From positions 85,797 to 149,796 of the forward strand of contig WIDE01000081.1 of NCBI GenBank assembly GCA_015039315.1: a stretch of DNA of 64,000 nt, given 5' to 3'. Both the position numbers and the translations under genes were made by a program. Shown here in pieces: positions 25,558-38,163 of the stretch. This DNA comes from Clavulina sp. PMI_390. Taxonomy: Eukaryota > Basidiomycota > Agaricomycetes > Cantharellales > Hydnaceae. Below the pieces are notes generated by a model. The model ran no database searches. It was not told where the DNA came from and saw nothing but the letters and a program-made list of their open reading frames with translations. Position 1 is the stretch's first letter; every line of letters starts with the position of its first letter.

Positions 25558-27604
25558 ATGTCTTCCTCTGAACGCTTTCTGAAGGCAGAAGTGGACATCT
25601 GGTTTGACATACTCTGCTATGCTGGGGTTATCGCACTCATTCGGGCACGCACTGTAAGCGTTCCTTTTCAATTTATTCCCTAGCGCCCGCTGAAGTCTCG
25701 CTGACGAATTCCTGGGGCGAAACCTCAACTCGAATCAGACTTGCAAACACCTTGCTAAACTGACAGAAGAGCGAGTTCTCTGGGTGCGCGTACTGCGAGC
25801 GTTCTCCGAAACCTACCGCGTTCCATCAGCGACATATGAAATTCCTGGTGCATCCATAAAGGACCTTGAAGCCGCGGCCTGTAATCCAATTCGATTTCAG
25901 CGAATCTTGCGTGGAAATATCAAGAACTACAGCATCAAAACTTCACTCACACCCCTGGCTTCCTTGCCCTGCGAGAAAGGCTTGGTCAATCCACCAAGAG
26001 ACCAGATACGAGATAATTCAGGCAGCCAACTGCTCCCTGGTGGTCGATTCCTCATCTCGCTCAATTACGAGGCGTCAACCATTCAGTGCTGGGATCTCCA
26101 TCGGCAGGGGCAAGCCGCCTCAGGTGGCCGTGGGGAGTCGAGCCCAGTGACCCCTTTGGGCCGACCACTTTCTGAATGGTCGTTCGGTGTGGACCCAGGT
26201 GGATCCAAGGCCCACATTATGGGGACCTTTAAGATGCAGCCAACGTCGAATGATGTTGACAGTTTTGATGTAGTGCTTTGCTCACAGGACAAGTGCGTAT
26301 TTTGTTCTAACTGAGATTCTATAAGTCTTGATCCAAGTCCATCGGCATCTACGATATCCAGTGACTGGCGCGTCGCGTATGTCATCATGTTGCGCCTCAC
26401 CCTTTCATCGGATAAATCACGTCCTCTTGGTTTCACGTACTTGCGATCATGCCAGCTGCAGCGCCCGATCTTATTTGGGCCGACAGAGCTCGAGGGACAT
26501 TTTGTCCTGTTTAGAGGGCTTCAACGGCAATTTATCTTATGGAATTGGGTGGAGGATACCTGGGGAGTGGCCACGAGTAGACCCGATGAAGAAGAGGTGC
26601 AGTTTCATCTTAGAATCCTCCGAATGAACTCGTCGCTCATCCAGCTTGAGCTGATATCTGTCCTCCCAAAGGTAACGGGGCGGACCCTCAGCTCATTGAT
26701 TGTGGCACCCGGCATGATTGCCGCCCTCAAGAGTCATGACATCCCCTGCCATGATAGCACATCTGAGCTCCTCCTATTCGGATTCCCTAAATTTTTCTCC
26801 ACTCAGGAGGAAGCGCGTCGGGAGGAGAATATTACTCGTTATCCTTTGTTACAACAACTGGAGATTGTGGGGGGAGAGGCATTCTTGATTAGACTTGGCG
26901 AAACATCGTCTGAATCGGCTAGCCAACCCATGATGCAAGAGGTTACTGGGGCTGGCACACTGCCAGTTATGCTACACTTGATTCGAAACGTGAACAAGGG
27001 CGGTTCGCACCGTTATCTTTCAACATATTATAAACTCTCGTTTTCACGCATACCAGGTGGTAAACTTCTTCCTGCCTCTGGGCCATGGCAGGACCACGAG
27101 CCAGCGGTCTGTTCCCCTGGACAATGGATTTCCTCTCCGATTATCCCCAGGGAGCCAGCATTACTACCTATCCACCTCCCACAAGTCAAAATCCAGCAGG
27201 CTCGGTTCCAACACACAGTGTTCAAGGGCGACCGCGGCTCTATGCTCTACCATTCACCCTTGGGAGACATAATGCAGGTGTCTCTTGAAAATAGCTCTAC
27301 GGAAGAGAATTTCCAATCTCCATGGTTTCTCAGCATAAGTGCAGCTAAGAGTAGATTGTTTGTAGAAGCCCTCCACCCAGATGACTTCACCATTGCTGAT
27401 AGAATGTCTTTCCATATTGGATTGACGAACGGTTACTCCGAGGAAGCTACGCCGTTTCCTCCCTTTGGGGAGACTACCAGATTTCTCGATTTAGGGGAAG
27501 CATCTAGGCCCACAGTCACGTATATTGATTGGTGGAACGGAGCAATTGTAGAGCAGGTGGGGAACTCTCACCTTCTTGTTCGAAACGTGATATGGAGGAT
27601 GTAA
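25558..27604 (+). CDS. F-box-like protein, tandem copy A
   Basis: Exon 1 (25558-25653) encodes MSSSERFLKAEVDIWFDILC and continues to ARTTCKHLAKLTEERVLW across an intron ending at the CAG before ACTTGC. This N-terminal pattern (hydrophobic helix, L-R-x-T-C-K-x-L, then LW) resembles the degenerate F-box of agaricomycete families that recruit substrates to SCF ubiquitin ligases. The rest (about 600 residues in all) has no clear domain but contains LPGGRFLISLNYE with IQCWDL, LRSCQLQRPILFGPTELEG, FILWNWVEDTWGVATS and the C-terminal YIDWWNGAIVEQV, suggesting a degenerate beta-propeller-like fold. Further introns start near 26293 and probably near 26595-26670, the second inferred by comparison with copy B. 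F-box assignment rests on pattern only. Confidence 0.75.
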
Positions 27605-27947
27605 CTAGACCTCGTTAAATGACGGAGCAGACTAATAGATACTTGGTATAGATTTATCCATAGAATCATACCTACACCAGCCGTAGGCACGCACTGTCAA
27701 CTTGAACAGGAAGGTGTCACGTGTAGCTAATTAGGTAACCGATCTCCCTGGTCGTGAACGCTAAACTCGGTCATTTCTATCTCTGTGCTTCAACACGGGG
27801 TTCTGCTTAACTTCCTGTCTTTGGTCCCCGAGTTAGACATAAGAGTCCAGAGTCTAGAAACTCCAAGCGTCGACGTTTAGGATCGTCGTTGCGAGTGGCC
27901 ACAACGTTTTCCCCATTATTCTGAGTCATTATCACATTCCTTGCGCT
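27605..27947. other. Spacer between F-box-like paralogues
   Basis: 343 bp between the tandem copies. 3' end of copy A and promoter of copy B; no other element seen. Confidence 0.5.
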
Positions 27948-29938
27948 ATGATGGCGTATGAAAGGTTTCTACGCGCAGAGGCGGATATTTGGTTTGATAT
28001 CCTCTGCTATGCTGGAGCAGTTGCTATTGTACGAACGCGTCTTGCAAGTATCCTTTGTGCTATACCGTATGACTTGCCCAGCACTAGCTAACAATGTATA
28101 AGGGATTACCTTGAATTACCACCAGACTTGCAAACACTTCTCCAACTTGACAAAAGAGAGGGTACTTTGGGTCCGTTTAGTGCGTTTATTTTGTAAAATC
28201 CATCACATCCCATCCGCGACCTACGATATCGCTGGCATGTCCACAAACGACCTCGAGGCAGCCATGTGCAAGCCGTTTCGGTTCCAACGAATACTCCATG
28301 GAAAGACAAGCAACTATAGTGTCAGAACTTCAACTGTATCTCTATCTTCTGGGCTAGAGAATGCAGAAGCCCCTGATCCCCCCACCAATCTCATAGTGGT
28401 CCCATCTGGTAGTTGGCTCCTTCCTGGTGGCCGATTCCTCGTTTTCTTTCACCGGGAAACGTGGAGCATCCAGTGCTGGGATCTCTATGAGAGGGCGAAT
28501 GCTAGCCAACAAGTTGCTGGTGATATCAACTCAACACGGCCTACTGGCCAGCCCTTGTATCAGTGGAAAATCAGTACCCAACCAGATGGACCAAGGGCCA
28601 ACATCGCCGGGCCGCTGAAAATGCAGCCAGCATCTGATGATTCTGAGAGTTTTGAGGTGCTACTCTGCGTACAGGACGAGTAGGTCTCATATTCCGACTG
28701 AGGTCTTAGCAAGCTGGATTGACATCCATCGTTTATTTCTGCATTTCAGCAACCGTCTCATGCATGCCATTGTCCTACGCCTTACACTCCCATCGGGTGC
28801 GGCGAGCGGCTGTGGATTCACGCACTTGCGGTCGTGCCAGCTGGAGCAATGGGTCATCTACGGACCAGTAGAGCTTAAAGGACCCCTTGGCTTATTCAGA
28901 GGCCGAAATCGGGAGTTCATCATATGGAACTGGGTGCAGAATACCTGGGGGGTGGCGACCAGTACGCCAGATGGAACAGAACCTGCGGTACGTTTTTCTC
29001 CCTTTTTGGAACTCTGAGACTATCCATCGCCCAATCCGACTCAACCAAGTTCTTTTATCCCGTAGGGTTTCACAGTGGGCAGCTCTTTTAGCTCATTATT
29101 TGTGGGGTCAGATATGATCGGCGGCCTCAAAGCTTACCACTTATCCTCAGAGCTCCTCCTCTTCAAGTCTCCTCGTTTTTTCGCTACTCAAACCGAGGCA
29201 CATCGTGAAGAGAATACCGCCCACTATCCCTTGTTAAACCGATTGGAGATCATAGGAGCCCCTTTCTTGATCCGACAAGTGACATCTGCAGATCTTTCTA
29301 CAGCGCAGGAGATTGAGGGACTCGGCGAGACGCAATCAGTTCTGCTCTCCTTGCTGTTCCCTATCAAGAGGGGTGGGCGAGAACAGCTATACCGATCTGG
29401 ATGTTACAAGATCTCTAGCTTCCACACAAACAGATACCTCCCTCCTATGTCCACTTCAAGCGAGGACAGTGGTTCAAATGATCTATCTTCTACAACATCT
29501 CTGTCAACTGACCACTACATACGCATCAAGCACGCTGAATTTCGTCTACCTGTCACCACGAGCAACCGCGGATCCACTCTGCATAGTTCCCCCTTTGGCG
29601 ATGTCATTCAAATGTCTCTTGGGGCCACCTTTCCAGGAGAGAATCACGACCTCGCATTAAATCTTAGCGCAAGCGCTAGCAAAACAAGACTGCTCGTCGA
29701 AACGCTTTGTTCAGATGACTTTATGGTCACTGACAAGATATCCATGGACACAAACCCTGCAGAGAATGGTCCGGGTGATTCCCAAGTGTCTCAGGGCGTT
29801 CATGAGGCTCCTAAACCCGTTGATTTTGGGGAGGCTTCACGAGCTACGGCCACCTACATTGATTGGTGGAATGGAGCGATTGTGGAACAGGTGCGGAATT
29901 CACACCTTTTGGTCCAAAAGGTAATATGGGACTCGTAA
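27948..29938 (+). CDS. F-box-like protein, tandem copy B
   Basis: Paralogue of the gene 343 bp upstream, same order throughout. Exon 1 gives MMAYERFLRAEADIWFDILC and ends in RTRLA; its first intron runs to TATAAG just before GGATTACC, adding RITLNYHQ before TCKHFSNLTKERVLWVRL, so B has about ten more residues here than A. Later conserved blocks are IQCWDLYERA, LRSCQLEQWVIYGPVELKG, FIIWNWVQNTWGVATS, SSELLLFKSPRFFATQ and the tail YIDWWNGAIVEQV. Introns start near 28680 and 28989, the latter ending at the CCCGTAG before GGTTTC. The middle is more diverged than the ends. Likely origin: tandem duplication followed by drift. Role as an SCF substrate receptor is inference. Confidence 0.75.
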
Positions 29939-30091
29939 TTTAAGTGGAGCGAACGGAGAACTGTAGCTAAGGGTACTCGATATAAGTTTATACATGAACC
30001 ACGTACACACAAAGAACAGTGCTAAGCTCAACAACAAAGTGAACCAAAGGGAGTAAATAACAGCATCGTCACCATAAAAAAGATTTAGATT

Positions 30092-33000
30092 TCATTGTCC
30101 TGACCAGTGCTCTGCGCCATTGGAATTTTGGCCCATTGCGCCAACGGCACCAGCTCCCCCAAAGAGAGAGGGATCATACATGAATGAAGGATCGAGGAAG
30201 TTGTTGGGCGAGGTCGTGTCGAAGCTGGTGCTCAGAAATTGGGCCAAGTCAAGGTTCAGCTGCATGCCCAGCAAATTGAACGCATCTCCGCCGCCCCCAG
30301 CCAGTCCACTGAGGTTAGCAGTGCCAAATAAGCCCGCGTTGAGTAAGCCTCCAGCGGCACTGAGCCCCCCGATGATATCAGCTCCAACGCCCTGCTGAAG
30401 GGTAGCGAAGCCAGGGGCGGAGGACTGAAGCAGAGGCGTCATGCCTGTACCTAGAATACCTCCGGGATTGTTGTTCAACGTGTTCCCACTGTTGGCAACA
30501 GAAGGACCTGCGCCATCTCCATCCTCACTTGCTAGCTCATCAAGCTCCTCATCGGCATTCGTCCGTTCTCGACGTGCGTCTCCACCTTGATTAGCATTGC
30601 CCTGCCCATTACCGTCACCGTTTCTGTCATCAGAGGCGGCTTTGGCCTCCTTGGCGAGGAATTCAGTGAGGTGTGCATCCCAGACGCTGATGAGTACACT
30701 CAAGACATCCGTACATCGCCCCAGGAGCGTCGCGGAGGATTGGGATGCGGCTTTTAGCGCAGCCAAAACCCCACGCCTATCTCGAGGCCGGGGGACTGCC
30801 TCAGCTGGCGCAGGGTCTTTAGAGTTTTCCTAGGAAGATAGGGCAACACACATCCCGTGAGCGATCACGAGAGTTGCACAAGACATTGGAATTGTTCTTA
30901 CTTCGGCCGCAGCTGGTATAGGTACCCTGATGCCCTTGACCACCGACTTTAACAGCTTCTCATTGGAGGTCGCTTCTTCGGCATTTGGAATGGTCTTCTT
31001 TGCTGGCGCTGCCTCTCGGAACATGGCCCTCTGGCGATCCAGCAGTGACCTGGTGGTTTCGTGTCGTGGGCTGAGGCTATCTAATACCGATGTTGACAGG
31101 ATATGCGCCTTGATGCTGTAAATGGGTGCAAAGAAGAGAGAATAGACCACAGCATCAGGCGCGTATGCCAGGTGCGGGGCAACCTTCTCCCCAGGAACGA
31201 CGGGTTCGTTTGAAGTGTGCATTCGGCGCAAGCTGAGGGATTCAATCATGATGGTCTCAGCTGTCTCGCGCGATGCCCGGGCCCATTCTACCGCGCTCTT
31301 GTGTGCAATTGTTTCGCCATCGAGCTCTTGATCGCGCAAGCCACGTAAATGTGGCGAACGAAGAGACTCGGACTGTGACGCGTGCAGGTGCGTATGAGGG
31401 CTTGTAGCGTCTTTTTCGCTGACGTAGTCATTGCGAACGGCTATTGCAATAACACTCTCCATCTGAGGCAATGCGAGCCGAATTGCTCGGAAGGCGCGGA
31501 AGAGAAGGAGGTGGCGAAGGGCGTGGCATTGCAGCGACACCGTCTGGATCTGCAAGATCTCATCCGGTTCCGTGAGAGCTAGGGGTCAAATCAGAGACGG
31601 CAGATCGCTATGATAGATGGAACAATCAACGCACCAACAACGGGGGCCAGTCGTTGCTGCCATAGATTCAACGCCTTGACTTCGCTCTTGACGCGGGTGG
31701 CGAAATTTTCGGCGCCCAGAAGATGCACGTCGTGGCCCGCTGTGCAGATATCCAAACCACGGATCGCGATATCAAGGATGTTGCATTGATACACAAGACG
31801 GGCATCTGCCCCACCACCAGGCTTGATTGCCAGAGTACCCGGAGCACCAAACAGCTGTTCGGCGAGATGGAGAGGGACGCGTGTGGAGCAAAGGCGACCT
31901 TTGCCAACATTCATACTGAATGAAAATCGTTAGCGCGTGGGCATGGCAGCAAACATGAAGAGACGAGCACTCACAAAGCATCTTGCACTGAAAGTGAAAA
32001 CATCTAGAAGGAAGTGACGAGTGATTAGTCCTCGATCACATCTGTCGAGCCGTATTATCAGTACGTACTAAGCGTGCCCGTTCAAGAACCTCGGCAGCTC
32101 GTTCTGGAGGCAGGGTAAATTCTCCCGTCGCTGCAGCATTGGCGCCATCTCCTTCCGAAGGCCCATTCGTGTTCCCAGTACCATTAGTCGCCCCGCCTTC
32201 CTTTTGCGGTTGCTCAGAGCTACGTGCTGATGTTGGGCGGTCAAGGCTCTGTTTATGTGCGAGGGCCATCTGGACGTCAAGTTCAAGATGCATTTTGGCG
32301 GCGATGCGCATCGCAGCGGCAAGGAACATCTCCCCATCCAAGCCAAGGCCTTCTTCGGAGATGTCGAAATCGTCGTCTTCCTCGTCGTCGTGACCACTGG
32401 CACCCTCGCCTTCCTTTGGAACAGGAGTACTGTCTCCCTCCTCTTTCCCTGTCGCGTCGGCATCCGTGGATAACAACGGAGCTAGCGCATCTCCAGAAGG
32501 GAAGCTGCTTCGTGGTAGTTTTGCGGTCCAGTGCGCCAAGATCATGAGCGCTCGTAGCGTATTCAAGGACAAATCCATACCCAACAGGGCACGGAAGATG
32601 AATCTTTCGAGCGCACGCGCTAGTCGGCGCCGCAACTCTCGAGTGTGAGTGACTTCCTCCTTAGGGGTATTGGGCGTGATGGGGAGGTGCCGTGAGGCCA
32701 GTGTCCACTGCGCGGCCTGCAGGAAGGCCGAGGTGTGTTCGCGTGCGGGGTCATCTTCCTTGGCACGAGTAGGATCTGGCTCGGTCGGGAGCCAAGGGGC
32801 ATAACGAGCTTGATAACTGGGTTTATATGGAAGCACAGCACACGTTAATGCGAGGGAATAACAGGAGAACAGTGAGTGGGGCCTGAGGTGACGAAACTCA
32901 CATTTTGGTGAGCTTTTGAGCATCCTCTTTTGACACAATATTGAGCGCAACGAGGTCTTTTGACTCCTCGTGAGAATTTTGCATGAGGCCACTGTTATTA

Positions 33001-34769
33001 GCGTTAGGTTTAAGCAAGTCGCGCATAAAAGCCAATGGAGCTCCCCACTGTACAAAACAAAAACCGCACAAAGGAGCATATCTATCAGAATCATAAATTC
33101 TATAGGATCAACTACGACACTTACCATCTGTCTCATTTCACCAATCCCCATCCTATTGTACCTGTTGATAGGGTGTGGCGGAAGGTTTGACGATTGCACC
33201 ATGCCCATGGGCGTCCTGGGCTTGGCGAGCGGATTGAAGTTCAAGGGTGGTGAAGCTGGTGTAACGGGCCGAGGAGGAGGCTCGTATGGTGTCCCATTAG
33301 GTCCAAAACGGTCTCGCTCGCGGTTCGGAGGAGGGAGGGCACTTGATCCTCGGATGGACGAGTCCCAAGGGATATGACGAGATGACTGGGACGACTGGCT
33401 CGGCGAGTCCAGTTGATGGGGCTGTTGACTATAATGGTGCCCATAGTTGCTCTGCGCGAATGTACGCCCGTGAGTTGGGGGTGGGGCGCGCTCTGAGCTG
33501 GCATAACCTCCACCTCCGCCTCCGTGACTATCTCCACGCGAGAGATAAGCGCTTGTGGATCGAGGGGTCTCGCCTCGCGAGTTCATAGATGGATGAGGAG
33601 ACGGGCCAGAAACTGGTGGAACTGGAGCGGATGAATGAGGGGAGACTGAGGGTGCTCGATTACCACCACCGCCAGACCAGTTGCCGCTTGGGGCACCACC
33701 ATGATGGGACGATGGGTGGCGGTGTTGGGAGTAGTGATCTCCAGAGGACGAGTACGACTGAGGGTATGAGTGCTTGCTATTTACGCTGTGGGACTCGGAA
33801 TGAGGATCAGGAGGGGCTCGATAGTTTCCTTGCCCATCAGCGCTTCCAGTGCTGTACCTCCCTGAAGAGGGTGCGTTGTGGAAGCTGCTGGCTCCCGAGC
33901 TGCTCACACGTCCCTGTTGACCGTGCTGGGCCGATGGGCCAGCGGAATAGTCTGAAGACGCATTTGGTGCATTTCCTCCAGACGAGGATTGGTGGTGGTG
34001 AAAGGATGACTGGTTAGGGCTCGGGGCGCTACTACTTTCGCTACTGCTGTAATGACGCTCATGTGCAGTAATAGGAGGCTGCAAGTTATTGTTCGAATAG
34101 TGGGAAGGAGGCGGAGGAGGTAAAGTATGTTTGGTGTGCGATGTTCCCGATACAGAACGCCTCCGCGCATCAGAACCAGAGCCACTGCTGCCGGGCGCAG
34201 AATTTTGTGACTGAGACGGGAGGTTTGAATGGGAGTGAGGGGGCGAGGGCAGTTGTGGAAAGGAGTCATTAATGCTCGGGAGTGACGGCTTGAGAGGCGG
34301 GGGTGAGCCCTCGAGAGAACAACGGAGGTTGAAATGGTTGCAACGTTTGCAGCGCATTCCACCCTCGGGCATGATTATTCCCATATCGCATCGAGTTTTT
34401 TGCTGTCAAAATCGTCGTCGCGGTGCATTGCGCGTGTGATAGCGTTGTTTGTCGTTGGGGAAGCGAAGGGCACGGACATACGTATTTCACCGAAAATAGC
34501 GACCGCCAATGGCAGCGAGAGTAATTGCAAGTTCCGCAGTGCGTAGTATCGTATTCGGTTTATAGCAGGTTGGGTGAGCCACAGGACGATATGGAGCAAT
34601 CAGTGTGCCGGAGGTCAATACCTAATCTCGGAATCGGAAGGTCCGAGGTGAGACTTACTCCACGACATGCCAGACAAGCCTTGGACGCCTTTGTGCGCTT
34701 GGCTGGGGGTGGGGCAGCATCTTCGCTTGGTGCACCAGCTGGCGCAGAGGGAGAAGTGGCCCGCTTCAT
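30092..34769 (-). CDS. Zn2Cys6 fungal transcription factor
   Basis: Exon 1 (34769-34659) encodes KRTKASKACLACRG; after a 256-nt intron (34403-34658) exon 2 continues QKTRCDMG and, twelve residues after the third Cys, CKRCNHFNLRC. Together these make a Zn2Cys6 cluster (C-x2-C-x6-C-x12-C-x2-C-x6-C) preceded by a basic nuclear signal. A Ser/Pro/His-rich linker of about 400 residues follows, then a helical middle region beginning after LNIVSKEDAQKLTK that joins to IYQARYAPWL, with TSAFLQAAQWTLASRHLP, MILAHWTA and LCSTRVPLHLAEQLFG, consistent with the fungal regulatory domain of such activators. The C-terminus is Gly/Asn-rich (MQLNLDLAQFL) and may activate. At least seven introns. Target genes cannot be told from sequence. 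Shares a 307-bp divergent promoter with the ATL gene. Confidence 0.88.
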
Positions 34770-35076
34770 GCTCCCAACAAGTTCCAGGTGCGCTCACAAA
34801 GCCCTGAGCGCAAATGCTATGCGGTTAACTTGTGGAATAAGGGCGTCAATTACCAGAGCTGAGGTAGCGAAGACAAGTTGAATCAAGATTTTGCGAGCCA
34901 GCTGGCGAGTAGTGACGCTCGAAAGGATGGGTCAAAGAAGATCTTTCGTCGCAGCGGGCAAGCGGTCTGGTGTGTGGGCGCGGATTTACCGGGGGATCCC
35001 GTCAGCCGAACTAATTCAAATTCGGCCCCAAGACAGCCGTTCTTTGCTACCTTCACAGATAGGCTCGTAAACCACT
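34770..35076. promoter_or_regulatory. Shared divergent promoter of the Zn2Cys6 and ATL genes
   Basis: 307 bp between the start codons of two head-to-head genes. No clear TATA box. The geometry allows co-regulation of the regulator and the repair gene, but no specific site is visible. Confidence 0.4.
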
Positions 35077-35805
35077 ATGGATGCTGCGGCCTTTCATGCT
35101 GTAACAATCTCTGGCTTGCCGCCCAACCACACTCGATTGTTCTAAGATTATTGTTTTTCCTTATCCATGCATAGGATGTTTATCGTGTAGCGCGTCTAAT
35201 TCCTCTTGGACATGTAACCTCATACGGTCAGTCTCCTCCGCAATGCAGGGGTGACCAATCTTTCGTGCGCCCACTGATCAAAATCATGCCGGTCCATGCC
35301 CTTCAGGCCACATTGCAAAATTGATCGGGTATCCGAGGCATGCTCGCCATGTTGGAAACGGTATGGTTTATATACACTTTGTTCTTTGTACAACAGGCGC
35401 GCTAATCACGGACGGTCGCCGTGCCCGATGTGACTACATCTACTACTGAAATAGCTCTGAAGTTCCTACCTGAAGACACGGACATCCCTTGGCAGCGTGT
35501 AGTGGGCTCCTCAGGTGAGCCCTTTTGCAGTAAATACTTATATTGGGTAAAAGCCATATGACCAATGTTAATCTCTCCAAGGCGAGATCTCATCCCGAGG
35601 TCCGGGCACAAATGGCGCGGCCCGCCAGGCTGCTGCCCTCGAGGAAGAGGGAGTAGAGGTCACTCAATCTCCGGGAGGAGGTCCCTTCCGAGTCAAGTTG
35701 AGCACATATGGCTGGTTTCCAGATAATTTGGATGGACTGGAAGACCCTGCAGAAGAGGAGGATGATGGTGGCGAAGCTGAGGCAGAAGATGAAGATGAGG
35801 CTTAA
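35077..35805 (+). CDS. Alkyltransferase-like (ATL) DNA repair protein, five small exons
   Basis: Five exons (35077-35100, 35175-35226, 35307-35360, 35455-35514, 35582-35805) join in frame to 137 residues that align along the DNA-binding domain of O6-methylguanine methyltransferases: DVYRVARLIPLGHVTSYG, then HIAKLIGYPRHARHVGNAL with the arginine-finger helix, then IPWQRVVGSSGEISSRG and ALEEEGVEV. In MGMT the active site is PCHRV; here it is PWQRV, so the acceptor Cys is Trp and the next His is Gln. That is the mark of ATL proteins, which bind O6-alkylguanine, flip it out and pass the lesion to nucleotide excision repair without removing the alkyl group (known for S. pombe Atl1, PWHRV). The acidic C-terminal tail after LDGLEDP is extra. 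No exon is long enough to stand out alone, so the gene is easily missed. Intron phases all match, which makes the reconstruction strong. Confidence 0.9.
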
Positions 35806-36080
35806 GTTGCTGCGCGCTGCGGGGAAGGACGGGTGAATCCTCCGCCCTGTGCACACCTCGGTCGGGGAAAAAAAGGAGAGCGTGTGTGTGGCTGGGGTCG
35901 CGCGTGTCATGTTTACACATCGCGTCCATTCCCCAACGTTTCGCGGGTGACATCTCCTCCTACAGAAAGACTTGCTAAATCGTTCTGGGAGGAACCTAGA
36001 CTAAATCTTACGACTGCGACGTCTTCTTCACGATCCACTTTTCTGTCTTCTCGCGCACGCACACATACCACTCGTTCTCG

Positions 36081-38163
36081 ATGTCCACAAGCTCGACCAA
36101 ATCCACCGCTCACTATGTATGTGTTGAATCCGTGACGTTGCCAAAAAAAGCACGCTATATGTCACGCAGCGACTGCTACTGGCTCCGCCTGCTAAGCTCC
36201 TCGATCGACGAACTGTCCCTGATGAGCGTGATTTGCCTCCTCTCTCTTTGTCTAGTCCCACATCGTATCCGTCCCGTCATGCTGGTGAACACAACTTTCC
36301 CAAACTGTGGTCTTTGTCGAATCGGTTCATTAACACAGCACCTGTTCTCTAAACTCTTCAGGATCTGCTTTGAAAGTCTTCCAAAGCCTGAAACTATCGA
36401 GGAACGCCGAGAACGAGAGGGGAATCCGATACACAGCTGCGAATGTAGCCTTGTCGCCCACGTATCCGTAAGTCATCGTTCCACTCTCATTAACAATGTC
36501 ATCCACCCACTAATGATTCTCCCAACTGGAAAATCCATCGTGACCAACAATATTGTCATTCTGCTGCACCTAGTGTCTGCTTAGGTGGATCGGCCGGGCG
36601 GAGGACAGAAGATGTCCTCAATGTCACTCAAACCTCCTCATCGTCCCCAACCCATCCGTATTCTCGCGTCTGCTCAATCGAGCGTATACCGGCGTGATAC
36701 TGCTCTATAATTTCCAAGAAACTGCTGGTATGCCCAGACCTCGTTGTTTCTCCAGAGAGAAACGTACTTGGTTTTTGATGTTGTAGCTGATCACCAACTT
36801 TCTTCATATCACAGCCAACATAACATGGTACCTTGCGCGCCGCTCCATATGGGGTGGCGCATTCCTATACTGTTTTCTTGGCCCCGATGTGTTCAAGCTG
36901 TACTTTGGTGACTCTCTTGCCGAGTGGGTTCATCATAGCTTGGGCTTCTTCATCCTCTCGACTATCTACCAGGCCTTTGAGACTCCTGTAATTCAAGATT
37001 ACTGTCGTGTGAGTGTTTGTCACAATTCGCTGCACCTAGGCTCACCTCCAATGTCGTTGTTGCTTTGATGCTAGTTCTCATTACCTATAATGATGATAGG
37101 AGGGCATTACTTCACAAAGGAAGGCCTAGGTCTACGACAGCACTGGTCGAGCTTCCCGCCATCACCAGCAGTGACCTTGTTTGCGATGCCGTTTGTCAAA
37201 TACTTCTGGGACCGATGTGAGTTCTGTTATATTCCTACCTGCTTCATTCACTGATCTCACTCTCTTTCATCTGATCCTACCAAACTATGCCAGTCTGGGA
37301 TTCTTTCGTTCGCAGCTCAGACTTAGTCACAGGAGGCGAGGAGTGGGCTGGGTCCGCAGGCATGACGCGTTTCATGCTCGACATCCACCGCGTCCCACCG
37401 CGCACCTTCGTGCTCGACTCACGCGACGACATCCGTATCGTGAATGGGGACGACGACCCAGACTTGCCAGACTGGGCAGACGACGATCACGCATTCCAGC
37501 TACCTGCAGACCCGCGCGCCAAGACGATTGGGACAGTGCATAGTGTTGTGGTGGTAGAGTCTCTACCGTTCGTGGGATGGGTTGTGGGACAGGGTCTAAC
37601 GAAATTGGCAGCGGCGGGAGGGAGCTCGAGTAGTGGATGGGCGCGGTGGATTTTTGCGCCTCTGAGAATGCTAATGGGCTCGAGGAGGACGTATGCTGCT
37701 GTGGGGGATGTCTTGGCGAGAGCGGAGAGCGCGGGCACGCCGATCGTGCTACCAAAACCGGGGCTTGCGTCGTTGCTAAGTCCCGCAAACCTGTTTGACG
37801 TGCTGAAGCATGTGGAGCCTGTTTGGTGCGTAACGTTCTTTTGCACCCTATCCACGCTCTTTTTGCTTTCAGGGTTGTGGAACATGTCAGGGACTCATCT
37901 CGATCGGTCTTTCTGTCTGTCTGTATAGGTGGCACATGGCAATTGGCATGGCCACCTGGCTTGTCATCACAGACTATTCCAGCCTCCTGCATATGATCTC
38001 CCTGCGCGTTGACCAGCGGTACCGGACGGTGATGAACTCGGCGCGCCCCGCCAGCTACGCGCGCAGGGTCCAAGGGCGCTTCCTGAACTGGGTGCAAGGG
38101 AGGGAATATTTCACCCCAGGGCCCGCGGTGGGGTTGGCCGAGCTCGAGGAAGAAGACGATTGA
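36081..38163 (+). CDS. Multi-exon membrane protein of unknown function
   Basis: Not recognised. Exon 1 (36081-36116) encodes MSTSSTKSTAHY and has a GTATGT donor; the next exon reads RLLLAPPAKLLDRRTVPDER. After further introns come PQCHSNLLIVPNPSVF, ITWYLARRSIWGGAFLYCFL, WVHHSLGFFILSTIYQAFE, GHYFTKEGLGLRQHW, then a long last part (37293 on) with RFMLDIHRVPPRTFVLDSRD, VVVVESLPFVGWVVGQGL, and after an intron ending near 37928 a final membrane segment (MAIGMATWLVITDYSSLLHM) and a basic/acidic tail ending EEEDD. At least three membrane segments and a C-x2-C motif in the first half. The 5' exons are the least certain part: I chose the GTGAAC donor near 36282 because it keeps the frame open. No enzyme motif is visible. 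Confidence 0.65.
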
